Below, piece after piece: positions 1 to 9,719 of a stretch of 64,000 nucleotides of DNA. Location: assembly GCF_000768875.1 (NCBI RefSeq), contig NZ_JRAO01000027.1, positions 34,266 to 98,265 on the forward strand, in the 5' to 3' direction. Below the pieces are notes generated by a model. That model was given only the letters and a program-made list of their open reading frames with translations. It searched no databases and was not told where the DNA came from. This DNA comes from Porphyromonas sp. COT-239 OH1446. Lineage in GTDB: Bacteria > Bacteroidota > Bacteroidia > Bacteroidales > Porphyromonadaceae. A program made the translations under genes and the position numbers. Each line of letters opens with the position of its first letter. Within the stretch, counting starts at the first letter, position 1.

Positions 1-2364
1 AGGGTAGAAGCCACCCTTGTCGCCACCAGGCTGGAGCGAGGGCGTACGTCCGAGTACCTTACCGAAGTAGAGCTCGAGCTGCCAGAAGGGGATCAGCTGA
101 ACGAATACATCCGACTTGCGCAAGTTCTGTCCCGAAGTCTTGTCATCATCAGGGCCGTAAGAGTGTGGCAACTCGGGGATGATGATCTCATTCCAAGCCT
201 TAGTGTAACGGTTGTGCGGACGAGCAGAGTTCATATTCTCTACCTGTACACGACAGGGGTGATTGAAGACCGTTGTCTGTACATAGGCGGACTTGATGTT
301 CACCGTACACTCGGTCATCCCGATCCACATCATTCCTGGACGTGTCTGATTCATATGGCCGATCTCATGGGCTGGCCCCCAGATACTCACACCCTCGATG
401 GAGAGTACCTCCTTGGCCGTAGTAACGTTGTAGCCCGTGTGATAAGAAGTAGCATACATATACTGATGATACATTACATGCATGTACATACGATTGGCAA
501 AGGGTCTGCGACCCTTCTGATAGAGCCCCAACAGATGCATCTCAGCATCGACGACTGCATCATATTTCTTAGCTAGAGCCTCTCCACTGGGGACAAACTC
601 CTTATACGAACTGGTTGGGAAAGTCAGGTGTACGAACTTACCCAGCACATCGAAGTAGGGATCAACAGCCTTGTCCAGGAGCTCCTTCCAGCGACCCTTA
701 TGCTCTGGCTTCTCGTTGTCGTAGTAGCCATTGACACGACCACTGGCAAAGTGCATCTTGATGGGTTTGGCCGTCTCTGCTGCCTCGAGTGTGCTGGTGT
801 GATACATCACATAAACGAGACCAGGTCTGGTCATGCGAATCTTATTCACCCCCTTGTGTAGCGGATAGGTGATACCATCGCCGAAACCATCACCACCAGG
901 CTTGTTGAGATTTTGCACACGGATTGCAAGGCGATCATGACCGTGAGTTTCACCGACGAAAATTACCAGATCTTCATTCTCCTTGACCGAGATCCCTGTA
1001 GGATTGTCTAGGAGCGAATAGGGATTCGTCTTATGCGTGGCCGACATGATCCGAGGATCGGCCCAAGCCTTGAACTCTGCCACACGAAACTCTCGATCGT
1101 ACCTATCCTTGAGCATATGATAGGCCAAATTGCGATAGAAAGGGTACTTGCACGCCTTCACATCCTCCTCCGTAATGCCAGGTTTGAGGTCTGTACAAAG
1201 CTCATCAGTGAAGAGGCTCTTGTAATCGAAGGCATCTGGACGCTTGGCGTAAAACTCCATCTCCGAGCAGGCTGCAAAGCCTTGACCATCTCCAGAACCA
1301 CTCTTGACAACAAAACGGAAATGTTTGGCACGTATAGGCCCCCCTGCAAACTCTACTCGCGCAGGCTCTTTCGTTCCACCGAAATCCCTCTCAACAAGAT
1401 CCTTATACTCGACACCATCGAGACTATAGGCAATAGCTACTCGGCGAAAGTTACCATTATCATTGCCCTTCTTACGAGGATGATAGATCAGATAATCTAC
1501 CTCCGACTCATTCTCCAACGTATAGGTCAGGGTAATAGGGAAATAACCCTCCCCACCATTGCTCCAATTAGAGTGATAAATCGTCTCGTAGTTGTTGTCG
1601 AAGGAGTTCTCGATCTCTCCTCCATTGGACTGATAAGAGGTTGCAGTACCACGCACTACCTTGAGCTTGAGATCGCCCTTGATGTCGTCTGCATTAGAGG
1701 GGTCATAGTTAGAGATACCCTTCTGTGTCACAGCAATACGGACTGTCGTAGGGGCAGTCTGACCCTCAGATAGAGTGCTCGAAATTACCTCGATATTCTC
1801 CGTCCGAGGCTGATCTGATGGGTTAGGCTCAGCTACATAGTCAAACTTTAGCTTCTTCAGCTCCGCAGAGCGAGATTCGGAGGGCTTCACAATCCAGGAA
1901 GGGAGCTTGAGAGTAACATCAACATTGGTCGTAACGACAAAGTCAAGCCCGCCACCAGCTGCACTAACCATGAGGATCTGACGGTCTACAAGAATAGTAG
2001 GTTCACTACCCAACTGGCGAACTGTAATCGTCTTAACAATCTCTCCGAAGGTTAGAGTAATCTTGGCCTGACGGATCTTGAAGTCTGTGCTCCGATCTAA
2101 CTGGATGTGGAGCACCTTGCCCGAGCGACGAACGTGGCACCATGATTCACTACTCTTAGCCGTCCAGTAATCTACATTGGTGCGGATAGATATCGAGCGA
2201 GGGCTCGTCTCGTCGCTCTTGAAGTCTATGACATCCTTCGGGATCTCAACATAGGGAGCGTCGGGCTTGCTGCCCCCGCCATTATCCTTCTTGCAAGAGT
2301 AGAGAATACCAGCTGTCAGGACGAGCGAGAGGGTAACAAAAAGAGAAATAAAATACTTGTTCAT
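1..2364 (-). CDS. M60-family (enhancin-like) metallopeptidase lipoprotein, 3' end outside window
   Basis: The frame is open from ATG at 2364 to the window edge, 788 codons with no stop, so the C-terminus is missing. The start encodes a lipoprotein signal with a Cys near residue 24 (ILYSC), so an exported, lipid-anchored protein is expected. In order I see two BACON-like beta domains (about residues 40-215), an F5/8 type C (discoidin) domain (about 235-370) and an M60 catalytic region from about 385. The zinc motif HEIGH is at residues 666-670 (bases 355-369) with a Glu at 685, matching the M60 pattern HExxH(8-28)E. Known M60 enzymes cleave mucin-like glycoproteins. It is the last gene of the susC-susD operon, so release of peptide or glycan from host glycoprotein for import is inferred. 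The substrate is not known. Confidence 0.85.
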   Translation of the reverse strand, partial: MNKYFISLFVTLSLVLTAGILYSCKKDNGGGSKPDAPYVEIPKDVIDFKSDETSPRSISIRTNVDYWTAKSSESWCHVRRSGKVLHIQLDRSTDFKIRQAKITLTFGEIVKTITVRQLGSEPTILVDRQILMVSAAGGGLDFVVTTNVDVTLKLPSWIVKPSESRSAELKKLKFDYVAEPNPSDQPRTENIEVISSTLSEGQTAPTTVRIAVTQKGISNYDPSNADDIKGDLKLKVVRGTATSYQSNGGEIENSFDNNYETIYHSNWSNGGEGYFPITLTYTLENESEVDYLIYHPRKKGNDNGNFRRVAIAYSLDGVEYKDLVERDFGGTKEPARVEFAGGPIRAKHFRFVVKSGSGDGQGFAACSEMEFYAKRPDAFDYKSLFTDELCTDLKPGITEEDVKACKYPFYRNLAYHMLKDRYDREFRVAEFKAWADPRIMSATHKTNPYSLLDNPTGISVKENEDLVIFVGETHGHDRLAIRVQNLNKPGGDGFGDGITYPLHKGVNKIRMTRPGLVYVMYHTSTLEAAETAKPIKMHFASGRVNGYYDNEKPEHKGRWKELLDKAVDPYFDVLGKFVHLTFPTSSYKEFVPSGEALAKKYDAVVDAEMHLLGLYQKGRRPFANRMYMHVMYHQYMYATSYHTGYNVTTAKEVLSIEGVSIWGPAHEIGHMNQTRPGMMWIGMTECTVNIKSAYVQTTVFNHPCRVQVENMNSARPHNRYTKAWNEIIIPELPHSYGPDDDKTSGQNLRKSDVFVQLIPFWQLELYFGKVLGRTPSLQPGGDKGGFYP

Positions 2365-2382
2365 GAGTTGCTTGATTTAGAC

Positions 2383-2435
2383 AAGGCGAAGGCCAGAGTA
2401 GCCCTAAGTCCGGGGCTTACCTTGACCTTCGCCTT
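2383..2435 (-). promoter_or_regulatory. Intercistronic hairpin between lipoprotein and M60 genes
   Basis: A perfect 10-bp inverted repeat (AAGGCGAAGG at 2383-2392 with CCTTCGCCTT at 2426-2435) encloses a second 5-bp stem (AGCCC at 2400 / GGGCT at 2413). There is no U-run on the minus-strand RNA. It lies between two co-directional genes, so mRNA stabilisation or partial termination fits better than a full stop. Confidence 0.5.
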
Positions 2436-2487
2436 ACATATTATATACCAGGCACAGAGGAGCTCGTCCTCCGATCAATAGAGAGAC

Positions 2488-3420
2488 CTAGATCTCTACC
2501 GTCTCACCTGTCTCAGGGTCGAAGCTATTGAGCTTATAAGTCCAAGCTCTCAGCTCTGCGAGTGTAGGCCAGTTCTTACCGCTATGTAGGGTATGGATCT
2601 CAATCCATACGTAAACAAAGGGCTCATCGAGCTGTACCACAGGGCTATTCCACTCTGAACCATTCGTGTTAGCAGGGCCACTGGCATACTCAGCTACCTT
2701 GACGGCATTGTGCTGGCTAGGATTCTTCACATTTTCTTCGCTGAATGTATTGCTGACGAGGAAATTGAAGGTCTTAGGAGCATCAGCAGCCTTATTGTGG
2801 CGAGCCTTCATGAAGATCTTAAAGGCACGAGTAGGTTGCTCGAGCTTAAGCACAATGTAGTGAGGCATCGGGCCATTACCACCATTGTACCACTGCCCGT
2901 GGTAGTAGGTGTTGGGGTTGCCATCGAAGAGCTCTGCCAGAGAACCCTCACCCACCTGCAGGGTAGATACCCAAACAGACTTACCCTCACCATCGGCTAC
3001 GAAAGTCTGAGCCTTCTCGCTCTGAAGGTTTACCTTAATTGTCTTGGGTAGAGGCTGAGCTGCTGCGCTCACCGTGTGAGACTTACCCTCTACTCCAGTC
3101 TTGCTTACAGGCGTTAGTGTGAAGGCGATCTCACCATAACGACCGAGCAGACCATCGATGAGGATATAGTCAGCATGAATACTGGCTAGACGAACGATCT
3201 GCTTCTTGGTCTCAGGATGGATGAATGTAACACGCACATACTTGTGGTTGGCGTTAGCAGGGTTAGTCCAAGAGATCTTCACTGCACCTGGAGAGCTCTC
3301 GGTAGTAAAGCTAGAGGCTTCGATAGCAGTAGGAGCTGGCCCCTTGTCATCATCCTTACAGCTAGTCAGAGACGTAAGCCCTAGGACGCCCACGAGGGCA
3401 TACATAAATATCTTTTTCAT
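2488..3420 (-). CDS. SusCD-associated lipoprotein, DUF4959-like plus discoidin domain
   Basis: A 310-residue protein beginning with a clear lipoprotein signal (MKKIFMYALVGVLGLTSLTSC, Cys at 21) followed by an acidic KDDDK stretch typical of surface-exposed Bacteroidetes lipoproteins. Residues about 32-130 look like the fibronectin-like DUF4959 fold found next to SusD. Residues about 135-300 form a discoidin (F5/8 type C) domain, a carbohydrate- or surface-binding module. No catalytic motif is visible. It follows susD after about 100 bp and precedes the M60 gene, so a glycan-capture role at the cell surface is inferred. The family assignment is from overall pattern only. Confidence 0.75.
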   Translation of the reverse strand: MKKIFMYALVGVLGLTSLTSCKDDDKGPAPTAIEASSFTTESSPGAVKISWTNPANANHKYVRVTFIHPETKKQIVRLASIHADYILIDGLLGRYGEIAFTLTPVSKTGVEGKSHTVSAAAQPLPKTIKVNLQSEKAQTFVADGEGKSVWVSTLQVGEGSLAELFDGNPNTYYHGQWYNGGNGPMPHYIVLKLEQPTRAFKIFMKARHNKAADAPKTFNFLVSNTFSEENVKNPSQHNAVKVAEYASGPANTNGSEWNSPVVQLDEPFVYVWIEIHTLHSGKNWPTLAELRAWTYKLNSFDPETGETVEI

Positions 3421-3473
3421 AATCTATTTGATGTACTTTGATAGTTTAACTAGTTACCTCATCCTCATTCCTC

Positions 3474-3501
3474 GAGTGGGAGACAGTATCGCCACCCACT
3501 C
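3474..3501 (-). promoter_or_regulatory. Intercistronic hairpin after susD
   Basis: A 7-bp inverted repeat (GAGTGGG at 3474 / CCCACTC at 3495) with a 14-base loop lies in the ~100-bp gap between susD and the lipoprotein gene. It has no U-run and may set the relative expression of upstream and downstream cistrons. Confidence 0.35.
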
Positions 3502-3523
3502 AAGGACGAAGACGAGAGCTAAA

Positions 3524-5476
3524 TTAGTAACCAGGGTTATTTACAAGCTTAGGCACCTTATTAATATCCTCCAGAGGGATAGGCAAGAGGTAGTGAGCCT
3601 TCTTGTCGAACGCACGCTCCACATCGATTGTGGTGAGCTTGAAGAATTCATCTTCCGTTACACCAAGGATATTCATACCTTCGGGCTTCTTATCAAAGGC
3701 ATCCCCAGCCAAAAGCCAACGACGCATATCCCAGAAGTTCTGGTTCTCAAGATAGAACTCGACCTGACGCTCCTGGCGCACGATCTGACGAAGCTTGTTC
3801 TGGTCAAGGGCTACACCAGCTAGAGCCCAAGAATCCTCTACAGTAGGAATACCTGCACGAGTACGCACACGATTGAGGTAGCTCTTAGCCTCGCCAAGCT
3901 CGTTGGTCTCTACAGCAGCCTCAGCATAGAGGAGATAGAGATCAGCCAAGCGCATTACAGACCAAGGGAATCGCTCATGGGGAGGGTACTCTCTGTCCTT
4001 AACGATGGCAGGAGAGCAAGCCTTCTTGTTGAGGTAGCCACCAGGAGTATAGTTATTAGGTCTAGGAGAGGTCCCATGAGCCTGACGACCCTGATTGCCT
4101 CTAAAGGTGAAGTCCATAATCACTCGACCATTCTCTCCTGGGTTACGATACCCTCTAGCAGGGTTATACACCTGGTCATTGAGAGCCTTGATCTCATAGT
4201 AACCTCCCTGGAAGGCAATCCATGCACGGAAACGAGGCTCACGATCGAGGTTGAAGCGTATCGTCTTCTTACCCTTAACAGCCTGGTCTGCATATTCATC
4301 CCCAATGGCTACAATCTCAAACTTGTCGAGGTTCTTGAATTCGGGGTCTTCATCCCAAGGAAGTCCATTCTTGGTGTAGAAGCGATTGAGCATTGCCCAA
4401 GTAGGACAGATACCCGTAGATCCAGCCTCAGCCTGGTCTCCAGAGCGAGGGGTAGACTTGAAGGGCACGTCATAGAAGCCAGGGCCACGAGTGTCGGCGA
4501 AGATCACCTCAGTGTGAGGAGTATCCCAGTCTACAAGCAGGGTGCGCACACGACGCTCAGGGCCCTTAAGGGGCCACTTATTGTCAGCGATCTTCCAGTC
4601 GTCGGTCATGTAGAGGGCATAGCCAGCAGCTTCGGCAGCATCGATGGCCTCCTTAACAGCCACCTTGGCTCTTACCCACTTCTGAGGGTCATAGCTCATG
4701 GGCATGAGCTGATTTCCTTCCTTATCTTTGAAGTCAGCATACATGGGGTTACCATTGAAGAGAGGCGAAGCAGCGTAAACGAGGAGCTTGGCTTTGAAGG
4801 CCTTAGCAGCAGTAGAGGTAGCTAGACCAAAGTGCTTACGCTCAGAGAGAGGACGATTCGTATCTCCCGTACCATCTCGGCGAGCGGGCAGCCCCTTAGC
4901 AGCTTCGTCGAACTGCTCCACGACCCAATTAACACACTCATCGTAGGGAGAGCGACCAGGATAATCACCTGGCTTCATGTTGATGTTAGGGGTCTCCTTT
5001 ACGAGAGTTACAGGGCCATAAGAGCGGATCAGCTCATAGTGGTAATAAGCGATCAGGAAGCGAACCTGAGCCTTATAGTCTGCCTTCTCAGCCTCGGTCG
5101 TCTCGTCTGGATTGATCTTATCGATTACATCAAGGAACATATAGCACTGACGAATACCACGGAAGAGGCTATTCCAGTATGAGATGACCGTATTGGAGGA
5201 AGTGTACTTCCCCTTAGGGAATCCAGCGAAAGTCTCATGTTCAAAAGGAGTTACGACCTCATCTCCAGTCAACAAGTCAAGCCCACCAGGGGTACTAGCC
5301 GCATTGGGTAGGTAAGCATAGCAAGAGTAGAGGTAACGGATCGCCTTATCACGGTCCGCATAGGTATCCTCCTCCTTGGTGCGCTCATCGGGCACCACAT
5401 CAAGGAAACTGTTACAGGAGGTAAATCCTGATACGAGTACTAGCGTAAGGGCTAGTGCCTTATATATTGCTTTCAT
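3524..5476 (-). CDS. SusD/RagB family outer-membrane lipoprotein
   Basis: A 650-residue SusD/RagB homologue. It has a lipoprotein signal with Cys at 21 (FTSCNSFLDVVP), the usual SusD N-terminus, then long TPR-like helices and the characteristic C-terminal RagB/SusD region (LYLLYAEAAVE, followed by VRTRAGIP and RQERQVEFYLENQNFWDMRRW). SusD proteins sit as a lid on the SusC barrel and capture oligosaccharides or peptides before TonB-dependent import. It is the second gene of the operon, 24 bp after susC. The partner M60 peptidase and discoidin lipoprotein suggest a glycoprotein-derived ligand, which is an inference. Confidence 0.93.
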   Translation of the reverse strand: MKAIYKALALTLVLVSGFTSCNSFLDVVPDERTKEEDTYADRDKAIRYLYSCYAYLPNAASTPGGLDLLTGDEVVTPFEHETFAGFPKGKYTSSNTVISYWNSLFRGIRQCYMFLDVIDKINPDETTEAEKADYKAQVRFLIAYYHYELIRSYGPVTLVKETPNINMKPGDYPGRSPYDECVNWVVEQFDEAAKGLPARRDGTGDTNRPLSERKHFGLATSTAAKAFKAKLLVYAASPLFNGNPMYADFKDKEGNQLMPMSYDPQKWVRAKVAVKEAIDAAEAAGYALYMTDDWKIADNKWPLKGPERRVRTLLVDWDTPHTEVIFADTRGPGFYDVPFKSTPRSGDQAEAGSTGICPTWAMLNRFYTKNGLPWDEDPEFKNLDKFEIVAIGDEYADQAVKGKKTIRFNLDREPRFRAWIAFQGGYYEIKALNDQVYNPARGYRNPGENGRVIMDFTFRGNQGRQAHGTSPRPNNYTPGGYLNKKACSPAIVKDREYPPHERFPWSVMRLADLYLLYAEAAVETNELGEAKSYLNRVRTRAGIPTVEDSWALAGVALDQNKLRQIVRQERQVEFYLENQNFWDMRRWLLAGDAFDKKPEGMNILGVTEDEFFKLTTIDVERAFDKKAHYLLPIPLEDINKVPKLVNNPGY

Positions 5477-5500
5477 TGTGATAATCTCTATTTAAGCTGA

Positions 5501-8500
5501 TTACTTGAGGGTCATCTGCAGACCGAAGTTAATCGTACGCTGCAATGGATAGCTCATACCACGACCACCGCCCAACTCGGGATCCCAAAGCTTGAAGGGA
5601 GAGAAGGTCAGCAGATTGGTTGCGTTCACATATATGCGAGCAAACTTGAAGCTGTACCCAACCTCTGCATTCTTGAAGCGCAGGAAGGAAGCATCACGCA
5701 GCCAGAAGGTGGAGGGCTGCATGTTGTGGTTGTTATTGAGCAGCGTCAGACGAGGGTGTTTAGCGTTTACATTCTGGTTATCCACACTCCAGTGGTCATC
5801 AGCGATCCATTGAAGTACCTGACGACGGTTTTGTGATCCGAAAGGAGCGAAACCGCTCATCATCAAGGACACATTGGCCTGACCTTGGAAGAAGACAGAG
5901 AAGTCAAACTGCTTCCACGAAGCCGAAGCTCCGAAGCCATAAACGATCTCAGGAGTGTGAGGATAACCCATTAGGACACGGTCGTCAGAGGATATCGCTC
6001 CGTCATACTTCCCATCCTTGTCGGGCTGGTCAACGTACTTGATGTCACCTGGAGCAATAGCGATATTACCGAGTTTGCTCTTTGCATGGGCTTCGATATC
6101 AGCCTTGTCGATATAGAGGCCATCGGCTACATACATACTGTATATATTCACACTCTTACCGATACGGCTAAGGGCAGGGCGAGTACCGGGGGCCTCATCG
6201 AGCTCAAGCATGGTGTTGCGAGCGAAGGTGAAGTTACCACGGGCAGAGATAGAGAAGTCCTTGTTGACCTGCTTACCATATTCGGCCGAGAGCTCAAAGC
6301 CTTCGTTGCGCTGCTTGGCAAGGTTACCCCAAATAGTGGTACCGTCAGCACCCAGGAGCTTGGGGATAGTCTGCTTCTGCTGGAAGATGTTGGAGCGAAT
6401 ATCATGGAAGTATTCAGCCACGATATTGAGGCTCTTGAAGAGCTGGATCTCAGCTCCGATGTTAGACTTCGTAACCACTTCCCAAGTGATGTCATCGTTG
6501 CGCAAACGAGAGAAAGTAGGACCATTAAGATCCACTACAGCCGACCCGAAGCCTGTTCTAAAGCTTGGGTTCTGGTTGAGGTTAACTACAGGCAGGTAGA
6601 CAAAGCGGTCGCCACCAATGTTATCGTTACCCACGAGACCATAAGAGGCGCGTAGCTTGAGGTTAGAGATCACGGGTTTGAGGGGCTGCCAAAACTTCTC
6701 CTGGCTGATGTTCCAACCAGCAGAGATAGAGGGGAAGACACCGAAGCGGTGTCCAGCAGCAAAGTTTTCAGAACCAGAGTAACCCAAGTTAAACTCAAGC
6801 ATATACTTGCGTGCATAGTCATAAGAGGCACGGAAAGCCATGCTCACACGACGCTTGGGCAGAGAGTTAATTAGCTGAGCTGCACTATTAGCCCCACCGA
6901 TAGTATTGCGATTGTACTCATTGATTTCGGCAACAGCTAGGGCTCCCACATTATGCTCTCGGAAGCTACGATCGTAGAGGAGGTTAGCACGGAAGGTATA
7001 TGAACGGTCTCCGTTATTGCCAGTAGCTGTACCAAGCACAGGGTTCACGAGGGTAGAGACGTTGCTCTGCTCATAGACCTTCTTCCCATCAACCTCCTTG
7101 ACGCCTGTGAGCTCGTAACTGTTATAGGCCTGATGGCGCACAACGGTCGTGGTACTCCAGTTCTTGAATGAGAAGAGAGCCTTGAAGCTAAGTCCCTTGG
7201 TCAAGAAGTCTAGCTTCTGATCGAAGTTCAGATTAGCCACCACTGTGCTCTCAAAATTATCCTTGAAACCAGAGGTTGCCACAGCCATAGGGTTAGCGAT
7301 AGGAGAAGAACCTACGACAGCACCTCCCCAGTGGATCCACTTATCATCACCCTTAGGATAGAAAATGGGGAAGTCTACGGGGTTCACATCCATGATCGCA
7401 CCAAACATACTATTGATCCCACCAGAGCCATTGGCTGTGGTCGAGGGACCGCGATAGTTATTGAGCTGCACATTCAGGTGCAGAGCAATCTTAGAGGCCT
7501 TGGAGAGGTTAAAGTCGATGTTGTTCTGGAAGGCATACTTCATGTAATCGATATTGTTATCGAAAGAGAAGAAGTCTTTGCTTCGTCCCTTGAGCATACC
7601 AGTTTCATGGTTTACGCTCAGGTTCATGAAGTAGGTGATCTTTTCTGTACCTCCACGAATGTTCATGTTGGCTTTTTGGTTCCAGGTAACGTCTCTAAAC
7701 ATCTCCTTGTACCAGTCCACGTTGGGGTAAAGATAGGGATCATCGCCACGCAGCGTACCCTGGATCTTGTCCTGAGAGTAAGGCAGTGCACCACCCGCCG
7801 AGCTGTTGGCAACGGCTTCGTTGTAGAGGCGCATGAAGTCTACTGCACCGACCGTCTTGGGGACCTTAGTTGGAGTGTTCATGTAGGTCTCTAGACGCAG
7901 ACCGATGATAGGACGGTCAGAGGCAAGACCGCTCTTGGTCTGGATGATAAGTACTCCATTAGCACCACGAGCACCGTAGAGTGCAGTAGTAGAAGCGTCC
8001 TTGAGCACGGAGAAGCTCTCGATCACTTCGGGGTCGAGGGCGTTGAGGTCTCCAGCAGACACTGCTACACCGTCGAGCAGGATCAGAGGTTCCTGCAAAC
8101 CATTCATAGAAGCAGCACCACGCACAAAGAAGTTAGCCTTGTTGCTACCAGGCTCACCACTACGCTGATAGGCGATCATACCACCCACACGCCCAGCAAA
8201 GGCAGAGGAGAGGTTAGAGGCTGGCACCTTGAGGTCTCCAGGACGTACCGTTTGGATAGCACCTGTTACAGTCTCTTTCTTCTGTCCCGTACCATACGCT
8301 GATATCACAAGCTCTCCGAGCTGGCTAGCATCTTCGCTGAGCTTGATCTGCAGCACACGTTGATTCCCCACCTTGATGGTCTTGGACGTGTAACCGAGGA
8401 AGCTCACCTCGAGCTCATCCTTGGGGCTCAGATCGAGCTCGAACTTACCGTCCAAATCCGTCTGAACACCTCGGGTAGTTCCCTTGATGCGGACTGCAGC

Positions 8501-8725
8501 CCCGATCAGAGGCTCGCCAGTAACGCCATCCACGACGACACCCACGATTTTGTTTTTCTTCGTACTACTCTGAGCAAGTGAGCTCACAGAGGCCGTACGT
8601 TCCTTTGCGATCTCGTCTCGACTAGAAGCATCTAGCGATAGAGGCAAAGAAAGCACAGAGAGGACACAAAGAGTCTTGGCTACTCCTCGTGTCGTCCTGG
8701 CTACTGAGTAATGTTGTTTTGCCAT
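5501..8725 (-). CDS. SusC/RagA family TonB-linked outer-membrane transporter
   Basis: A 1074-residue SusC/RagA transporter. After a signal peptide (about 1-35) it has a carboxypeptidase-D-like beta domain (about 60-140, GVVVDGVTGEPLIGAAV), a TonB plug domain (about 150-265, with the SusC signature ending LKDASTTALYGARGANGV) and a long beta-barrel ending in the expected hydrophobic strand (TINFGLQMTLK). Energy comes from TonB/ExbBD and it imports large ligands delivered by SusD. It is the first gene of the operon, with a Bacteroidetes -7 box about 90 bp upstream. No sigma/anti-sigma or hybrid sensor gene is visible beside it, so its regulator must be elsewhere. Confidence 0.95.
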   Translation of the reverse strand: MAKQHYSVARTTRGVAKTLCVLSVLSLPLSLDASSRDEIAKERTASVSSLAQSSTKKNKIVGVVVDGVTGEPLIGAAVRIKGTTRGVQTDLDGKFELDLSPKDELEVSFLGYTSKTIKVGNQRVLQIKLSEDASQLGELVISAYGTGQKKETVTGAIQTVRPGDLKVPASNLSSAFAGRVGGMIAYQRSGEPGSNKANFFVRGAASMNGLQEPLILLDGVAVSAGDLNALDPEVIESFSVLKDASTTALYGARGANGVLIIQTKSGLASDRPIIGLRLETYMNTPTKVPKTVGAVDFMRLYNEAVANSSAGGALPYSQDKIQGTLRGDDPYLYPNVDWYKEMFRDVTWNQKANMNIRGGTEKITYFMNLSVNHETGMLKGRSKDFFSFDNNIDYMKYAFQNNIDFNLSKASKIALHLNVQLNNYRGPSTTANGSGGINSMFGAIMDVNPVDFPIFYPKGDDKWIHWGGAVVGSSPIANPMAVATSGFKDNFESTVVANLNFDQKLDFLTKGLSFKALFSFKNWSTTTVVRHQAYNSYELTGVKEVDGKKVYEQSNVSTLVNPVLGTATGNNGDRSYTFRANLLYDRSFREHNVGALAVAEINEYNRNTIGGANSAAQLINSLPKRRVSMAFRASYDYARKYMLEFNLGYSGSENFAAGHRFGVFPSISAGWNISQEKFWQPLKPVISNLKLRASYGLVGNDNIGGDRFVYLPVVNLNQNPSFRTGFGSAVVDLNGPTFSRLRNDDITWEVVTKSNIGAEIQLFKSLNIVAEYFHDIRSNIFQQKQTIPKLLGADGTTIWGNLAKQRNEGFELSAEYGKQVNKDFSISARGNFTFARNTMLELDEAPGTRPALSRIGKSVNIYSMYVADGLYIDKADIEAHAKSKLGNIAIAPGDIKYVDQPDKDGKYDGAISSDDRVLMGYPHTPEIVYGFGASASWKQFDFSVFFQGQANVSLMMSGFAPFGSQNRRQVLQWIADDHWSVDNQNVNAKHPRLTLLNNNHNMQPSTFWLRDASFLRFKNAEVGYSFKFARIYVNATNLLTFSPFKLWDPELGGGRGMSYPLQRTINFGLQMTLK

Positions 8726-8812
8726 GAAACTACGTTGAATTTAAGTTATCAATCCTATTTATTTAGTGTCTCGATAGAACACGAACAGGGCGGCAGAGCC
8801 TATTCGTGGCTG

Positions 8813-8820
8813 CAAATATA
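8813..8820 (-). promoter_or_regulatory. Predicted -7 box of the susC operon promoter
   Basis: TATATTTG on the minus strand fits the Bacteroidetes TAnnTTTG element. A TTG occurs about 19 bases upstream, where the -33 element should be. Transcription would start near 8806, about 80 bp before the susC ATG. Confidence 0.65.
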
Positions 8821-9457
8821 TAACTAATCCACAATAAGACAACAGACTGTGTCGTATCTAAAGCCAGACAAATTAAATTTATTAACAAAACAGCAATCCA
8901 CAGACAATACATCATAAATAAAGAAAAATCAAAGGATACACTTCAAGAAAAACACAGAATGACCAAAGAGGAGAACAAAATAAGGGTAGAGGAGGATAAA
9001 AAAAACATCACCTCTCCAACAAAGGAATAAACCAAAGAAGCACACCAGTAGGGCAAGGACAGTTTTGGTTATACTATATCATTGGGGACTCATAGGATAA
9101 AAAAAACAAAAAGGGACAGCCATAAGGATAATAGATTCATTAAGGAGAAAATTTTATCAGCAGGAGGGGATTTTATTTGGCATACAATCGAAATTTTATC
9201 GCATCGCTCAAAGAAAACACAGGATAGAGGGATAGAGTATGGGTGAAAAATCATAGAGAAAGACCCTCTTTGTCCCGAAGTAGTGTACGGACATTCTTCT
9301 ACAAGAGCACAAATAGAAGCATAACTATACCTCTCGACACAACTACTAAGTAGTGAAAGACAGAGATAGAGTTATATACCACATCTATAAAGTACGCGCG
9401 CGTGCGCACACGAGAGATAGAGATCCTCCCAGACAATCCACACACCACCACCCAAAA
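8821..9457. other. Long AT-rich gap with no credible gene
   Basis: About 640 bp without a convincing coding region. The + strand is strikingly purine-rich (A and G) over roughly 8880-9240. Open frames here lack start context, composition or domains. A 21-base perfectly alternating purine-pyrimidine stretch lies at 9392-9412. I see no tRNA, clear terminator or Bacteroidetes -7 box that would define an RNA gene. Confidence 0.5.
9392..9412. other. Alternating purine-pyrimidine tract (Z-DNA-prone)
   Basis: Twenty-one consecutive bases alternate purine and pyrimidine, with a CG-rich core (CGCGCGTGCGC). This is the classical composition for left-handed DNA under negative supercoiling. It sits 46 bp before repeat array A. 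Confidence 0.4.
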
Positions 9458-9600
9458 GACTCAAATAGGATCTCAAGTGAGCTCCTACTTAAGCCTCACC
9501 TGCGATCCTATCTGAGCCTCCGTAGAGATCCAAGTAGGATCTTTACGGAGCGTCTAGACGAGACCTCGATCAAGCCTCCTACGAGACCTCAGTTGAACTC
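9458..9600. repeat. 23-bp dyad repeat array A
   Basis: Degenerate copies of the dispersed unit. TAGGA occurs at 9466, its inverse TCCTA at 9483 and 9506 (23 apart), and TAGGA again at 9535. The TAGGA-to-TCCTA spacing at 9466/9483 is 17, as in the other arrays. The right part (9545-9600) is decayed, keeping only GAGACCTC-like pieces. It lies 3' of the transglutaminase-like gene. Confidence 0.75.
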
Positions 9601-9719
9601 CCAAGAGCTTTTCGCTCGAGACACAAGAGGGCGATCAGACAAGGGGGACAAAAGACTGGGGGTACGATGAGGCCACAGCCCCAGCGCACCCCCAACCCGA
9701 AATGGGTAGAAAGCCCCGA

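Noticed and set aside
1033..1773. A 246-codon open frame on the + strand
   Set aside because: It lies wholly opposite the M60 gene, whose domains and zinc motif are clear. It has no domain or start context.
3977..4825. A 282-codon + strand frame opposite susD
   Set aside because: A shadow of a well-identified gene with no recognisable family.
9353..9670. A 105-codon + strand frame across array A
   Set aside because: Low-complexity Arg/Ser/Pro peptide made by the repeats themselves. The same happens over arrays B, C, D and F.
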